A stretch of DNA of 64,000 nt from Deltaproteobacteria bacterium. Its GTDB lineage: Bacteria > Myxococcota > Kuafuiibacteriia > Kuafuiibacteriales > Kuafuiibacteriaceae. The stretch lies in assembly GCA_016703535.1 (NCBI GenBank), contig JADJBV010000001.1, positions 992,001 to 1,056,000 on the forward strand. Direction: 5' to 3'. Under the pieces are notes generated by a model that was not told the DNA's origin, did no database searches, and saw only the letters and a list, made by a program, of their open reading frames with translations. Of this stretch, positions 49,281-58,062 are shown in pieces; the first letter of the stretch is position 1, and each line of letters opens with the position of its first letter. Position numbers and translations under genes: made by a program.

Positions 49281-51056
49281 ATGCCGCGTCGCCTGCCCCG
49301 GCCGGCCTGGCTCTGGCTCGCCGTTTTGGCCTCCGCGTGTGGCGCGGAGTCGGGCCTTCCTATGGCTGGGCCCGACGCTGGCTTTGCGGACAGCGGCCCG
49401 GAGGATCTGGGCGTCACGCCCGACGTGGGGACCGACGCCGGCGCCTTCCCGTGTGAGGGGCCAGCGGGGACCTTCACCGAACAGTCCCTGATGATCGACG
49501 GCGAACCGCGCTTCTACTTTTTGCACGTCCCCGACGACTATCGCTGCGAGCGGCCGATGCCGGTGTTGGTGGACTTTCATGGCACGGCCAGTGAACGCCC
49601 CGAGGTCGCCTACCGAAACGAAGGCCTGGTCGCCTTGGCCGAAGCCGAAGACTTCATCTTGCTCCGGCCCCGCAGCCGCTCCAGCACCACCCCCCTTGGG
49701 GTCGTCTACCGCTGGGACCAAAACCCTGGAGACCTCGACAAAAACCGGGCCTTCGTTCGAGCCTTACTCGCGGATCTGGGGCGCCGATATCACCTGAACC
49801 GCGAGCGCACCTACGCCACCGGCTTCTCCAGCGGCACCAACATGGCCGCGCAATTTTTCACCGAGGTCGACCCGCTCTTTTTTGGCTACGGCTTTTTGGC
49901 GGGGGGCCTCTGGAATGACCCCGGGATCCGGGACGTCCAGTTTGGTGCCCGTCCCCCCCGAATTTATGCCAGCACCGGCTACCGAGACTATCTCTACTTC
50001 GCCCAACGCACCCTGCTGGAGATCTTGTACGAGGCTGGCCTGCCGGCGTGGAGCGTCCACGTCAGGGAAGGCGACGTCGGCCACGAGTTCTACGACTGGC
50101 AATACGCCGAGTTGTGGGACTGGATCGACGAAGACCAACGTCCGCAGCCCGGGACCTTGATCCCGTATTGGAGCTTCGAGAACCTCTACACCACGGACAG
50201 CCTACTGGAGATCACCGAAGGCCCGACCGGGAGCCTGCTGGTCAGCTCGGCCCGGGGCCAGATCTTCCGCAAGTCACCGCTGACCGGGGCCTGGAGCCTG
50301 GCCCAGGTGGACGAACCCGCCGACGTCGCGCTCCCGGCGCTCTGCGCGCTCCAGAGCGGACGGGTCCTCGCCAGCGGCGAAGGGCGGCTTTGGGTCAGCG
50401 ACGACGAAGGCCAGAACTTTCGCCTCGGGGCGCCGATCCCCGAGCGCTTCGGGACCTACTTCTACGACTCTCGGATCAACAGCCTGGCCTGCAAGGGGCT
50501 CAACCGCATCCTAGCCGGCGGTTATTGGAACGGCGTGTTGTCTCGGGACGGCGGTCGATCCTGGGAAGGCAGCGCCATGAGCTACGCCCCCGGTCTTCCG
50601 GCCCAGATCGCCAGCGTCGCGGTCGGCACCGGCAGCACCGCGGTCGCCGCCGGCTACTACTACCTGGGCTACAGCGAAGACGGCCTCCACTTCACCACGG
50701 TCGAACCCCCAGTCCCGGTCGAGTGGCTCAACGACGTGGCCTTCGCCCCGCCCAACAACTACTGGGTGGTCGGTGAAGGTGGCCTGGTCCTCTACTCCGC
50801 CGACGGAGGCCGCAACTTCGTGCGCCAAGCGGGCCCACCGCCCGCCGCCGATCTCTACGCGGTCGACTTCTGGGACGATCAGATCGGCATGGCGGTCGGG
50901 GGCCACGGCCGGGCCTTCTTCACCGACAACGGCGGCGAGACCTGGTCCGACGTGTCGACCGGCTACGATCGGTATTTGGGCGACGTCCACTTCTTGTCGC
51001 CCACCAAGGTGTTGGTGGTCGGTGAGGCCGGCCTGGCCCTGATTTACGGGCGTTGA
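49281..51056 (+). CDS. Lipoprotein fusing a PHB-depolymerase-like esterase to a Ycf48-like beta-propeller
   Basis: 591 residues; lipobox LASAC (Cys20), then an acidic spacer (PDAGFADSGPEDLGVTPDVG). Residues 65-290 are an alpha/beta hydrolase like feruloyl esterase/PHB depolymerase (LpqC-type): VLVDFHGTA oxyanion strand, nucleophile Ser183 in GFSSG, and catalytic His268 in VGHEFYDW. Residues about 310-591 are a beta-propeller with BNR/Ycf48-type blades (LWVSDDEGQNF, VLSRDGGRSWEG, VLYSADGGRNFVRQ, FFTDNGGETWSDV). It is probably a surface hydrolase that binds and cleaves an ester polymer. The combination is unusual. Start ATG 49281. The substrate is unknown. Confidence 0.85.
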   Translation: MPRRLPRPAWLWLAVLASACGAESGLPMAGPDAGFADSGPEDLGVTPDVGTDAGAFPCEGPAGTFTEQSLMIDGEPRFYFLHVPDDYRCERPMPVLVDFHGTASERPEVAYRNEGLVALAEAEDFILLRPRSRSSTTPLGVVYRWDQNPGDLDKNRAFVRALLADLGRRYHLNRERTYATGFSSGTNMAAQFFTEVDPLFFGYGFLAGGLWNDPGIRDVQFGARPPRIYASTGYRDYLYFAQRTLLEILYEAGLPAWSVHVREGDVGHEFYDWQYAELWDWIDEDQRPQPGTLIPYWSFENLYTTDSLLEITEGPTGSLLVSSARGQIFRKSPLTGAWSLAQVDEPADVALPALCALQSGRVLASGEGRLWVSDDEGQNFRLGAPIPERFGTYFYDSRINSLACKGLNRILAGGYWNGVLSRDGGRSWEGSAMSYAPGLPAQIASVAVGTGSTAVAAGYYYLGYSEDGLHFTTVEPPVPVEWLNDVAFAPPNNYWVVGEGGLVLYSADGGRNFVRQAGPPPAADLYAVDFWDDQIGMAVGGHGRAFFTDNGGETWSDVSTGYDRYLGDVHFLSPTKVLVVGEAGLALIYGR

Positions 51057-51170
51057 GGGCCCGCGCAGTGACAAATCGATCGTCGGCCCAAACGGTCGAG
51101 TTGTCGCTTCGCGTGCCCTAAGGGCCTGCTCGTCCTTGCGCGCCAGGTTCATCCGATGGACAGCAGGCTC

Positions 51171-52100
51171 ATGCCTTGGTCGATCATCGTGCACGGCGGC
51201 GCGGGGCACGTGCCCAAAAACCTGGAGTTGGCCCACCGGGCCGGTTGCGAACGAGCGGTGGCCGCGGGCGCGGCGGTGTTGGCCGCGGGTGGGGTGGCCC
51301 TGGAGGCGGCGTGTGCGGCGGTCCAGGTGCTGGAGGCCGATCCCCACTTCAACGCTGGCCACGGCGGGGCCCTCGACGAAGATGGGCTGCCGGCCCTCGA
51401 CGCTGCGGTGATGCGTGGCTCCGATCTGGCGTATGGCGCGGTTGCGGCGGTGGTCGGCGTTTCGAGCCCGGTGCGTTTGGCCCGGGCCATTCTGGAGGAC
51501 GGGCGCCATTGTTTGTTGGCCGGCCCGTCCGCCCTACGTTTTGCTCGGCGCCACGGCGTCGCCTTGATCGATCCCGAACGCCAGATCACCGAAAAGACCA
51601 AGATGGAGTGGGAGAGCCGCCAGGCCGAGGTCGCCCGGCGAGGCCCACCCCCGGCCACCGCCGAGTGGGCGCCCCTCGATCGAGAAGGCGAAAGCCGAGG
51701 CAACACCGTCGGCGCCGCGGTCCGGGACGGGCAGGGCACCGTCGCCGCCGCCACCTCCACCGGGGGCCTCCTCGGCCGTTATGTCGGTCGGGTGGGGGAC
51801 TCGCCGATCGCCGGCGCGGGCACCTACGCCCGGGACGATCTGGGCGCCGCCAGCGCCACCGGCCACGGCGAGACCATGTTGCGGACGGTCTTCGCCTATC
51901 AAACCCTCCTGTCCCTCAAGGGGGTGGGGGCGCCCGAGGCCCTGCTCCTCGAGGCCTTGAGCGACGCCAAAGCCCGGGTCGGCGGCACCGGCGGGGTGAT
52001 CGTCGCCTTGCCCGACGGCCGAATCGCCCACGCCAGGAATACCCCTACCATGGCCTGCGCCTGGCAGATCGAAGGTTCGGCCCTCGGATCTGCGTTCTGA
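51171..52100 (+). CDS. Plant-type asparaginase / isoaspartyl peptidase
   Basis: About 309 residues of an Ntn hydrolase that self-cleaves to expose a Thr nucleophile. The N-terminal WSIIVHGGAG and NAGHGG motifs, and the cleavage site RGNTVGAAV with the new N-terminal Thr, are intact; GGLLGRYVGRVGDSPIAGAGTYA and GHGETMLRTV follow. It hydrolyses isoaspartyl dipeptides or Asn in the cytoplasm. ATG 51171 (AGCAGG 5 nt upstream) gives the usual short N-terminus; ATG 51156 is an alternative. The Shine-Dalgarno-like AGCAGGC can pair with GCCTGCT at 51123-51129, which may dampen translation. Confidence 0.92.
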   Translation: MPWSIIVHGGAGHVPKNLELAHRAGCERAVAAGAAVLAAGGVALEAACAAVQVLEADPHFNAGHGGALDEDGLPALDAAVMRGSDLAYGAVAAVVGVSSPVRLARAILEDGRHCLLAGPSALRFARRHGVALIDPERQITEKTKMEWESRQAEVARRGPPPATAEWAPLDREGESRGNTVGAAVRDGQGTVAAATSTGGLLGRYVGRVGDSPIAGAGTYARDDLGAASATGHGETMLRTVFAYQTLLSLKGVGAPEALLLEALSDAKARVGGTGGVIVALPDGRIAHARNTPTMACAWQIEGSALGSAF

Positions 52101-52196
52101 TGGCGATTTTTCCTTTGCACCCGTTTCGTGGCCCGTGATAGCGACAGCCTCCCGTGCGGCCCCTCCAGGGTCACGCGATGGGTAGGAGAGAAAGTC

Positions 52197-52412
52197 GTGG
52201 CGAAGTGCCAGCTCACAGGTAAGGCGCGGATGAGCGGGAACCTGGTTTCCCACTCCAACCGCAAGACGCGGACGGTGCGGAAGGCCAACATCCGCAGCAA
52301 GCGCGTTTTCAATCCGGAGACGGGGCTCTTCGAGCGCATGACGGTCTCCACCCGGGCAATGCGGACCTTGGCTCGAAAGGGCTGGGATGCGTTCAAGAAG
52401 GCTGATTCATGA
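52197..52412 (+). CDS. rpmB: 50S ribosomal protein L28
   Basis: 71 residues from GTG (VAKCQLTGKARMSGNLVSHSNRKTRTV). The CQLTGK...GN.VSHS.RKT motif and the C-terminal VSTRAMRTLARKG are diagnostic. AGGAG lies 9 nt before the GTG; longer in-frame starts have no such signal. It binds 23S rRNA near the tRNA exit region. The stop overlaps the S18 start as ATGA, so L28 and S18 are translationally coupled. Confidence 0.95.
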   Translation: MAKCQLTGKARMSGNLVSHSNRKTRTVRKANIRSKRVFNPETGLFERMTVSTRAMRTLARKGWDAFKKADS

Positions 52413-52783
52413 GAGAGCGTAGCGGCGGCGGCGGCGACAAGTTTGGCGGCAAGGGCCGGGACCGAAACGATCGGGACCGGGATCGCGACGACCGGGGTGA
52501 CCGGGACGGCGACGACAAGACCGGCCGCGGCGGGCGAGGCGGACGACGGGGCGGCAAGCGCAAGGTCGACCCGTTTTTGGCCGACAAGACCCTCCAGATC
52601 GACTGGAAGGATCCCCAGCTCCTCTCCCGCTTCATCACCGAGCGGGGCAAGATCGTGCCGCGTCGGGTCTCGGGCGTCTCCGCCAAGAACCAGCGCCGTT
52701 TGGCCAAGGCCATCAAGCAGGCCCGCCAGATGTCGTTGATTCCCTACGGTGGTCACCGGGTCGCTCTGCGCAACCTGGTTTGA
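52409..52783 (+). CDS. rpsR: 30S ribosomal protein S18 with long Arg/Gly/Asp-rich N-terminal extension
   Basis: 124 residues; the S18 core is the last roughly 72 (VDPFLADKTLQIDWKDPQLLSRFITERGKIVPRRVSGVSAKNQRRLAKAIKQARQMSLIPY), matching the usual length of the whole protein. The first roughly 50 residues are a low-complexity extension with RD dipeptides and RGG-like units (KGRDRNDRDRDRDDRG, GRGGRGGRRGGK). The ATG overlaps the L28 stop as ATGA and the reading frame is unambiguous. S18 binds S6 and 16S rRNA on the platform. RG/RD-rich tails usually bind RNA; whether this one does is inference. Confidence 0.93.
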   Translation: MRERSGGGGDKFGGKGRDRNDRDRDRDDRGDRDGDDKTGRGGRGGRRGGKRKVDPFLADKTLQIDWKDPQLLSRFITERGKIVPRRVSGVSAKNQRRLAKAIKQARQMSLIPYGGHRVALRNLV

Positions 52784-52814
52784 TTCTCGGCGCCATTCTT
52801 GGGAATAGGGGTCC

Positions 52815-54899
52815 GTGAACTCCGGATTGAACGGACGCTTGTTCCGTCTCCTGCTCCTGGCTGCCACCCTCACTTCGACCGCGGCCTGCGGTCCGAAGCG
52901 GGTCATGGTCAACGGAGTCGAGATGCCCTACGACGAGGGCGCTCGGCTCGTTTATCAACAAGGCAAAGATGCTCGGGGTCAGGGTGACCGGCCCACGGCC
53001 AAGGCTCGCTTTCAAGAGGTCGTCGATCTCTTCCCCGACTCGGCCGAGGTCCCCAGCGCCCTCTCGGATCTCGCGGCGCTCCTCTACGACGAAGGCGGCT
53101 GCCAAGCCTCCCGAATGGTCGACGAAAAGTTGGCCGAACGGTTCCCCACCCACGCCGGCGCCCGGGTCGCCAAAGAGCGCCTCGCCGCTTGCGACGGCAC
53201 GGTCGTCGCCAAAGACGACAAACTCTCGACCTTCCGCACCAAATTCCAGGAGGCCTCGACCCCCGCGGTGAAGAAGGAGGTGGCCTCGGCCGCCGCCGAC
53301 GCCGCGGTTTTGGCCGGCGACTACACCCAGGCCGTGCGGTGGTTGCTGGAGGTCCTCAAGGCCGAGACCGGCAGCGCCGAAAAGGAGGCGGTCAAGAGTG
53401 AGGTGGTCGAGCTGATCGACGGCCGGGTCAGCTTCCAGGGCATTCGGGAGCTCCTCGAAGGCGTCTCGGGCAACGACTTCCCCAAGGAGCTGCTGACCTA
53501 CAAGCTCGGGCGGGTCCAGTACCACACCCGAGATCTCGCCAACTCCACCGAGACCCTGAACCAATACCTCGCCACCTGGCCGAGCGGCGCGTACGCGGCC
53601 GGCGCCAAGAAGTTGCTGGAGCGCATCGCCGCCCGAGGCAACGTCAAACCTCGGGTGATCGGGGTCTTGTTGCCGCTGTCGGGCAAACACAAGAGCTACG
53701 GCGACCCGGCGCTGCAGGCCATCCAGCTGGCCCTCGGCATGGACGACAAGGGCAAGGGCGGCGCCTCCGGCATCACCTTGGCCATCCGAGACACCAAAAG
53801 TGATCGGGTGGTGGCGGCCCAGATGGCCGAAGAGCTCGCGCTCGACGAAGGGGCGATCGCCATCTTGGGGCCGATCTTCACCTACGAGACCGAACCCGCC
53901 GCCTACAAGGCTCAGCAGTTGGGCGTGCCCCTGTTGACCATCAGCGCCTCCGAAGGCCTGACCGACATCGGCAACTTCATCTTCCGCAACGGCCTGACCA
54001 ACAAACGCCAGACCGAAGCCTTGGTCCACCACGCCATGGACATCATGGGCATGAAGCGCTTCGCGATCTTGTACCCGCGCCACCCCTACGGAGAGGAGCT
54101 GGTGCAGCTCTTCTGGGACGCGGTCGAGAAGAAGCAGGGCGAGATCCGGGGCATCGAGTCCTACGCGACGGAAGACACGACCTTCACCGCCCAGGTGAAG
54201 CGCCTGGTGGCTCGGGACCTGCTCGACATGCGGGCCGACTACAAGAAGGCGATTCAGGAGTGTGACAACCAGCCCGACACCTACCGCAAGTCGCGTTGCA
54301 AGGAGGGGGCGGTCAAGGACCTCAAGCCGATCATCGACTTCGAGGGCCTCTTCATCCCCGACTATCCCCAGTCCATCGCCATGATCAGCGCGGCCTTGGC
54401 CTTCGAGGACATCATCGTCGAGACCGACGCGCGCCGGCTCCGGACCATCGAAAAGACCTTGGGCCGGCAGGTCACGCCGGTGACCTTGATGGGGGCCAGC
54501 GGTTGGAACTCACCGCAGGTGGCGGAACGATCCGGCCGCAACGTGGAGAACGCCATCTTCACCGACGGCTTCTTCGAGGACGCCGACGAGAAGGTCTCGG
54601 CAGAGTTCGTGGAGCTTCACAAGAAGCGCTACAACCGGGCCCCACGCCTTTATCCCGAGGCTTTGTTCTACGACTCGGCCAAGATCTTGGCTTTTGTCTT
54701 GGCCACCGCCCAGCCGGCCACCCGCGACGCCCTGCAGAAGGCCCTGCGTCAGGTCCACGACTTCCCGGGCGTGGCCGGAAAGACCTCCTTCCTCAAGGGC
54801 AACGACGCCGAACGGCCCGTGAAGATCTTGACCATCAAGAACGGCAACATCCAAGAGGTGCCGCCGCCCGAGGCCGCGCCCAAAGTCGAAGGTCAGTGA
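52815..54899 (+). CDS. LpoA-like lipoprotein: TPR-like N-terminus plus type 1 periplasmic-binding fold
   Basis: 694 residues; lipobox STAAC (Cys25). Residues about 40-290 are helical TPR-like repeats (YQQGKDARGQGDRPTAKARFQEVVDLFPDSAEVPSALSDLAALLYDE). Residues about 295-680 form a type 1 periplasmic-binding fold (PRVIGVLLPLSGKHKSYGDPALQAIQLAL; AILGPIFTYETEPAAYKAQQLGVPLLTIS; KRFAILYPRHPYGEELVQLFWDAVEKKQGEIRG). The same architecture is found in LpoA, which activates penicillin-binding protein 1A, and in amino-acid-binding receptors. It starts 32 bp after rpsR on the same strand, at GTG. The ligand or partner is unknown. Confidence 0.85.
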   Translation: MNSGLNGRLFRLLLLAATLTSTAACGPKRVMVNGVEMPYDEGARLVYQQGKDARGQGDRPTAKARFQEVVDLFPDSAEVPSALSDLAALLYDEGGCQASRMVDEKLAERFPTHAGARVAKERLAACDGTVVAKDDKLSTFRTKFQEASTPAVKKEVASAAADAAVLAGDYTQAVRWLLEVLKAETGSAEKEAVKSEVVELIDGRVSFQGIRELLEGVSGNDFPKELLTYKLGRVQYHTRDLANSTETLNQYLATWPSGAYAAGAKKLLERIAARGNVKPRVIGVLLPLSGKHKSYGDPALQAIQLALGMDDKGKGGASGITLAIRDTKSDRVVAAQMAEELALDEGAIAILGPIFTYETEPAAYKAQQLGVPLLTISASEGLTDIGNFIFRNGLTNKRQTEALVHHAMDIMGMKRFAILYPRHPYGEELVQLFWDAVEKKQGEIRGIESYATEDTTFTAQVKRLVARDLLDMRADYKKAIQECDNQPDTYRKSRCKEGAVKDLKPIIDFEGLFIPDYPQSIAMISAALAFEDIIVETDARRLRTIEKTLGRQVTPVTLMGASGWNSPQVAERSGRNVENAIFTDGFFEDADEKVSAEFVELHKKRYNRAPRLYPEALFYDSAKILAFVLATAQPATRDALQKALRQVHDFPGVAGKTSFLKGNDAERPVKILTIKNGNIQEVPPPEAAPKVEGQ

Positions 54900-54939
54900 C
54901 CCTGGGGGCCTGCCCCACGTCGCCCGATCGAGACCGCGT

Positions 54940-55476
54940 TCACCCGGCCATTTCGATGCCGAAGAGCGCCCCGACCAGCTGATTTTCGGCGGACTCGTGG
55001 GCCCGGAGCCGGACGCAGAGATCGTTCAGCCTCTTCATCATCTCGGTCTCTCGGCCCTTCTGATCGGCCAGGCGCCGGACCGCGCCGATCTGGGACAACA
55101 ACTCGGTGTGTTCATCGCGCAGCCGGGCCGCGGTGTCGCGATGACTCCCGTAGCTCTCGAGGACCGAGGCCTCCAACATCCCGGCTTCTTCGTGGCGGAA
55201 GTGGACCGAAACCGACTCGTGGAGGAGGGCCAAGGCGTGCCGGACCTCCCGGATCCACCGTTCGTGGCGCTCTTGACCGGCCACCGTCTCCCCGGTGGAG
55301 TCGGGGCGGGTGTACCCCAGGATCGACTCGATGAGCTCCCGCAACATGCGGTGCTCCTCCATCTGGACCTGCACCGCGGCCAGGTTCTTCGCCAACACCC
55401 CTTTTGCCGGTGCACAGCCTATACCCTTGAAAAGGCTAAGCGGTTTCAGCAGTTTAGGGATACGAGCCCGTAGCAA
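54940..55476 (-). CDS. Hemerythrin (HHE)-domain protein
   Basis: 178 residues in the longest frame. The four-helix HHE signature is present: EEHRMLRELI, HESVSVHFRHEEAGML, DEHTELLSQI and RAHESAENQLV, giving the His and carboxylate ligands of a di-iron site. Such proteins bind or sense O2, NO or iron, or act in oxidative stress. The first roughly 38 residues are basic and lack motifs, so a later start (for example the GTG giving VLAKNLAAVQVQMEEH) is possible. It is convergent with the LpoA-like gene (40 bp). The metal is inferred. Confidence 0.85.
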   Translation of the reverse strand: MLRARIPKLLKPLSLFKGIGCAPAKGVLAKNLAAVQVQMEEHRMLRELIESILGYTRPDSTGETVAGQERHERWIREVRHALALLHESVSVHFRHEEAGMLEASVLESYGSHRDTAARLRDEHTELLSQIGAVRRLADQKGRETEMMKRLNDLCVRLRAHESAENQLVGALFGIEMAG

Positions 55477-55527
55477 TCAAGGCTCCGAAGTTACCTTGTT
55501 GTAGCGACGCCCGAGTTTGGGGTGTCG

Positions 55528-56649
55528 TTATTGAAGCGGTCCGTAGCCTTGTCTCCCGCTCTCCTTCAGGACTTCGGCGAGGGGACGACCGGTGAGGGTG
55601 GCGTAGGTCCTCAGTTCGGCTTGGAGCTGGAGCGTGGCGCCCACGCGGTAGCGATCGGCGACCGGGCAGGACATCGGCCCCCGCCAAAACTGGTGGACCG
55701 CCCACTCCGGCAAGAAGGCCAGCACCTTCGGATCCGGCGCCAACGTCAGGCGGAGGGCCTCGGCTCGGCGACCGACCTGAAGTTCGTAGCGGCCCACCGC
55801 ACCGGGCGGGCCCGCTTCTTTGTTGGTCGCGATCCGCAAGATCACCGGGCTCCGCTCTCGACGCATCGATTGATCGCCCAGGCGGCGCACCAACTCGTTG
55901 CGTTCGGCGAAGGCCAGCTCCGGCAGGTTGAAGCCGCTGGGCAGGTCCACGACCTTTTGCCCCAGCGGCACCAAGGAGGCCGAGCCCAGGGCCGCGGTGT
56001 AGAGCGTGACCCGGAGGGTCCGACCGACCATCGTCGCGCTCGCGGCCACGCCCAACGGGAGCTCCAGGGCTTTGGCGTTGAAGCGGAAGGTGACCACCGG
56101 CGTCCAGGCGCCCGCGGTCTTGCCGCCGAGGGGCCCGGTGAGGAGCACCAGCGCCCCTCCTTTGGCGCCGTGCTGGAAGGCGCGTTCGGCGGCTTCTGGG
56201 GACAACACGAGTTGGGCCTGGGCCAACCTCCCGATCAATTCGGCCGTCGACTTCGGCCTTTGTCGCTCCAGCTGAAAGGCGCCCGGCGCGGACGCTGGGG
56301 GCTCGACCAGCCGCTGACGACGCTCCACCGGGGGTTGGTCGGCGCAGGGGTCGGCCGCTTCGAAGATCTGGAGGGTGGGGGCGCTGCGCTCTTCCAGGGC
56401 GGCCAGGGCGGAGGGTTCGTCGAGCTGGGCGTCGGTCAGGGTGCCAGGCAACAAGTAGAGGAGCGCCACCGTTTTGGCTGATCCCTCCAGCTGGGCGCTG
56501 ACCATCCAACGGGTGCCCTCGGGATCCTCGGCGACCGCGATCTGCAGGGCTCGGGCGCCGACGGCACCATCGCTGGCCAGCTGAAACACCGCCTGAGCCG
56601 GACGGGGAACACCGAGGAAGAGCAGGAGCCAGAGCCAGGCCGACCGCAC
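55528..56649 (-). CDS. Exported protein, possibly DUF2330-like
   Basis: 373 residues from a GTG that starts a clean signal peptide (VRSAWLWLLLFLGVPRPAQA). The mature N-terminus (VFQLASDGAVGARALQIAVAEDPEGTRWMVSAQLEGSAKTVALLYLLPGTLTD) has the feel of DUF2330 proteins (a regular beta domain with a ...WvlPvP... strand). The rest is beta-rich, and there are three Cys. A GC-rich open frame continues upstream but has no start or domain. The gene faces the thioesterase gene across about 170 bp. The function is unknown and the family call is tentative. Confidence 0.7.
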   Translation of the reverse strand: MRSAWLWLLLFLGVPRPAQAVFQLASDGAVGARALQIAVAEDPEGTRWMVSAQLEGSAKTVALLYLLPGTLTDAQLDEPSALAALEERSAPTLQIFEAADPCADQPPVERRQRLVEPPASAPGAFQLERQRPKSTAELIGRLAQAQLVLSPEAAERAFQHGAKGGALVLLTGPLGGKTAGAWTPVVTFRFNAKALELPLGVAASATMVGRTLRVTLYTAALGSASLVPLGQKVVDLPSGFNLPELAFAERNELVRRLGDQSMRRERSPVILRIATNKEAGPPGAVGRYELQVGRRAEALRLTLAPDPKVLAFLPEWAVHQFWRGPMSCPVADRYRVGATLQLQAELRTYATLTGRPLAEVLKESGRQGYGPLQ

Positions 56650-56820
56650 GGTCCGAGTGCAACACCAAGGCACCCCACCTGTCGACCAAGATGCGGCGCT
56701 CGAGGACCCGGTCGAGGTTCCGGTCCGCAAAGCCCGCCTCGCCCGAAGTTCCCCTGCCCGCGGCGAACCTCCCGCTGGTGGCGCGTGACCTGAGGGCCCG
56801 ACCGCGTTAGTCGAGGGGCG

Positions 56821-57579
56821 ATGCCGGCCCGACGACGTTGGAACACCTCGGTGCGGCTCTGCGAGCTGGATCAGGCTGGCCAGGCCCAGCCCTTCCGGAT
56901 GATGGAGTGGTTTCAGGAGGCCGCGGCCTACGCCTCGACCTTGGGCGGCTTTCCGCCCGAACGTTACGTGCAGATGGGCGCGGCTTGGTTCATCCGCGAT
57001 GTCCAGCTCTCGATCCTGCGGGCGCCTCGTTACGGTGAGGCGATCGAGGTCGAGACCTGGGTCTCGGATCTCCGCCGCTTTCGGACCCGTCGTGAATATT
57101 TGCTGCGGGCGGGCGAAGAGATCGTGGCCCGGGGCCAGGCGGATTGGCTCTACCTCGAGCGTGATCCGAAGAGCGGCAAGATCAAGCCCCGCCACCCCGA
57201 CGAGGAGATGAAGACCGCCTTTGCGCGGGAGCCCGCGACCGCGATCTCTCCGGAGCGCGTCTTGAACTTTGGGCCTGCCCTCGAGACCCCGAAGCACCTC
57301 AGCCCGCGCCGGGTCCACCCCCACGACATCGACGCCCAAGGTCACGCCAACCACACCGTGTACGGGCGTTGGCTGGAAGATCTGGCCCTGGAACTCGAGC
57401 CCGACACCCGCATGGCCGAACTCCGGATCGAATATTTGGCCGACGCCAAGGTCGGCGAACAGCTCCAGGTCGGATGGCAGAACAGCGGCGAACGTTATAT
57501 TCAGTGGATTGAGCGCGACGGCCAGCGCCTGGCCCGGGCCGAGGTGCGGCGTGGACCGGCCGACGCCACGTCCCCCTGA
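56821..57579 (+). CDS. Acyl-ACP thioesterase-like double hotdog protein
   Basis: A 252-residue cytoplasmic protein with two hotdog folds. N-terminal half: RRRWNTSVRLCELDQAGQAQPFRMMEWFQEAAA and DVQLSILRAPRYGEAIEVETWVSDLRRFRTRREY. C-terminal half: RRVHPHDIDAQGHANHTVYGRWLEDL, with the conserved D.QGHANH segment that holds the catalytic region of FatA/FatB-type thioesterases. It would release fatty acids from acyl-ACP or acyl-CoA. The ATG at 56821 fits the domain start. The neighbour upstream is divergent. The chain-length preference is unknown. Confidence 0.88.
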   Translation: MPARRRWNTSVRLCELDQAGQAQPFRMMEWFQEAAAYASTLGGFPPERYVQMGAAWFIRDVQLSILRAPRYGEAIEVETWVSDLRRFRTRREYLLRAGEEIVARGQADWLYLERDPKSGKIKPRHPDEEMKTAFAREPATAISPERVLNFGPALETPKHLSPRRVHPHDIDAQGHANHTVYGRWLEDLALELEPDTRMAELRIEYLADAKVGEQLQVGWQNSGERYIQWIERDGQRLARAEVRRGPADATSP

Positions 57580-57739
57580 TCCTCCGTTTGGACTTCCAGG
57601 CGGTTGGGCAGAGGAGTGGTCCGAAAGAACTGCGCCGGGTCTTTCTCATCCAGACGCCAGGTGTCTTTTGGCGTGGACGACCGGCGGCACACACCACGAG
57701 CGACGTTGGCCCGGCCCAGCCCGTGCACCCACATCGGGC

Positions 57740-58060
57740 ATGCAGGCGACCCCTCGGCACGACCCCGACCGGCTCCTCGATCGGCTCGAGGTCCTGGTGG
57801 CGGCCCTGGTCCCGCCCCACACGCCCCGCCGCAACTTCAGCGAGCTGTTGGGGATCCTGAACGTCACCGAGTTGATCACCGCCGCCGACAACCTGGGGTT
57901 GTTGAAAGGGCCGGTCTTCCGGCAGCCTGGGCCCCTCAGCCCACCCGAGCTGGAGTTGGTGCGGCTGGCGCCTTCGATCCGGGCCTTGGCGTTGAAGGGG
58001 GGCTTTTCGGCCCTCAAAGAGCTGGCCCAACGCCTCCACGACGCGACCTCGGCGGCTTAG
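57740..58060 (+). CDS. Unknown small helical protein
   Basis: 106 residues from ATG 57740 (MQATPRHDPDRLLDRLEVLVAALVPPHTPRRNFSELLGILNVTELITAADNLGLLKG). Helical and Leu-rich, with no membrane segment, Cys or known motif. The ribosome binding site is poor and the upstream 160 bp hold no other gene, though a hairpin ACGCCA/TGGCGT lies at about 57653-57673. The stop codon abuts the MITE-like inverted repeat. Coding potential is suggested by composition only. Confidence 0.5.
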   Translation: MQATPRHDPDRLLDRLEVLVAALVPPHTPRRNFSELLGILNVTELITAADNLGLLKGPVFRQPGPLSPPELELVRLAPSIRALALKGGFSALKELAQRLHDATSAA

Positions 58061-58062
58061 CA

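Noticed and set aside
56690..57354. Upstream extension of the DUF2330-like gene across the thioesterase
   Set aside because: The signal peptide starts at 56649 and the upstream part is antisense to a well-supported thioesterase domain.
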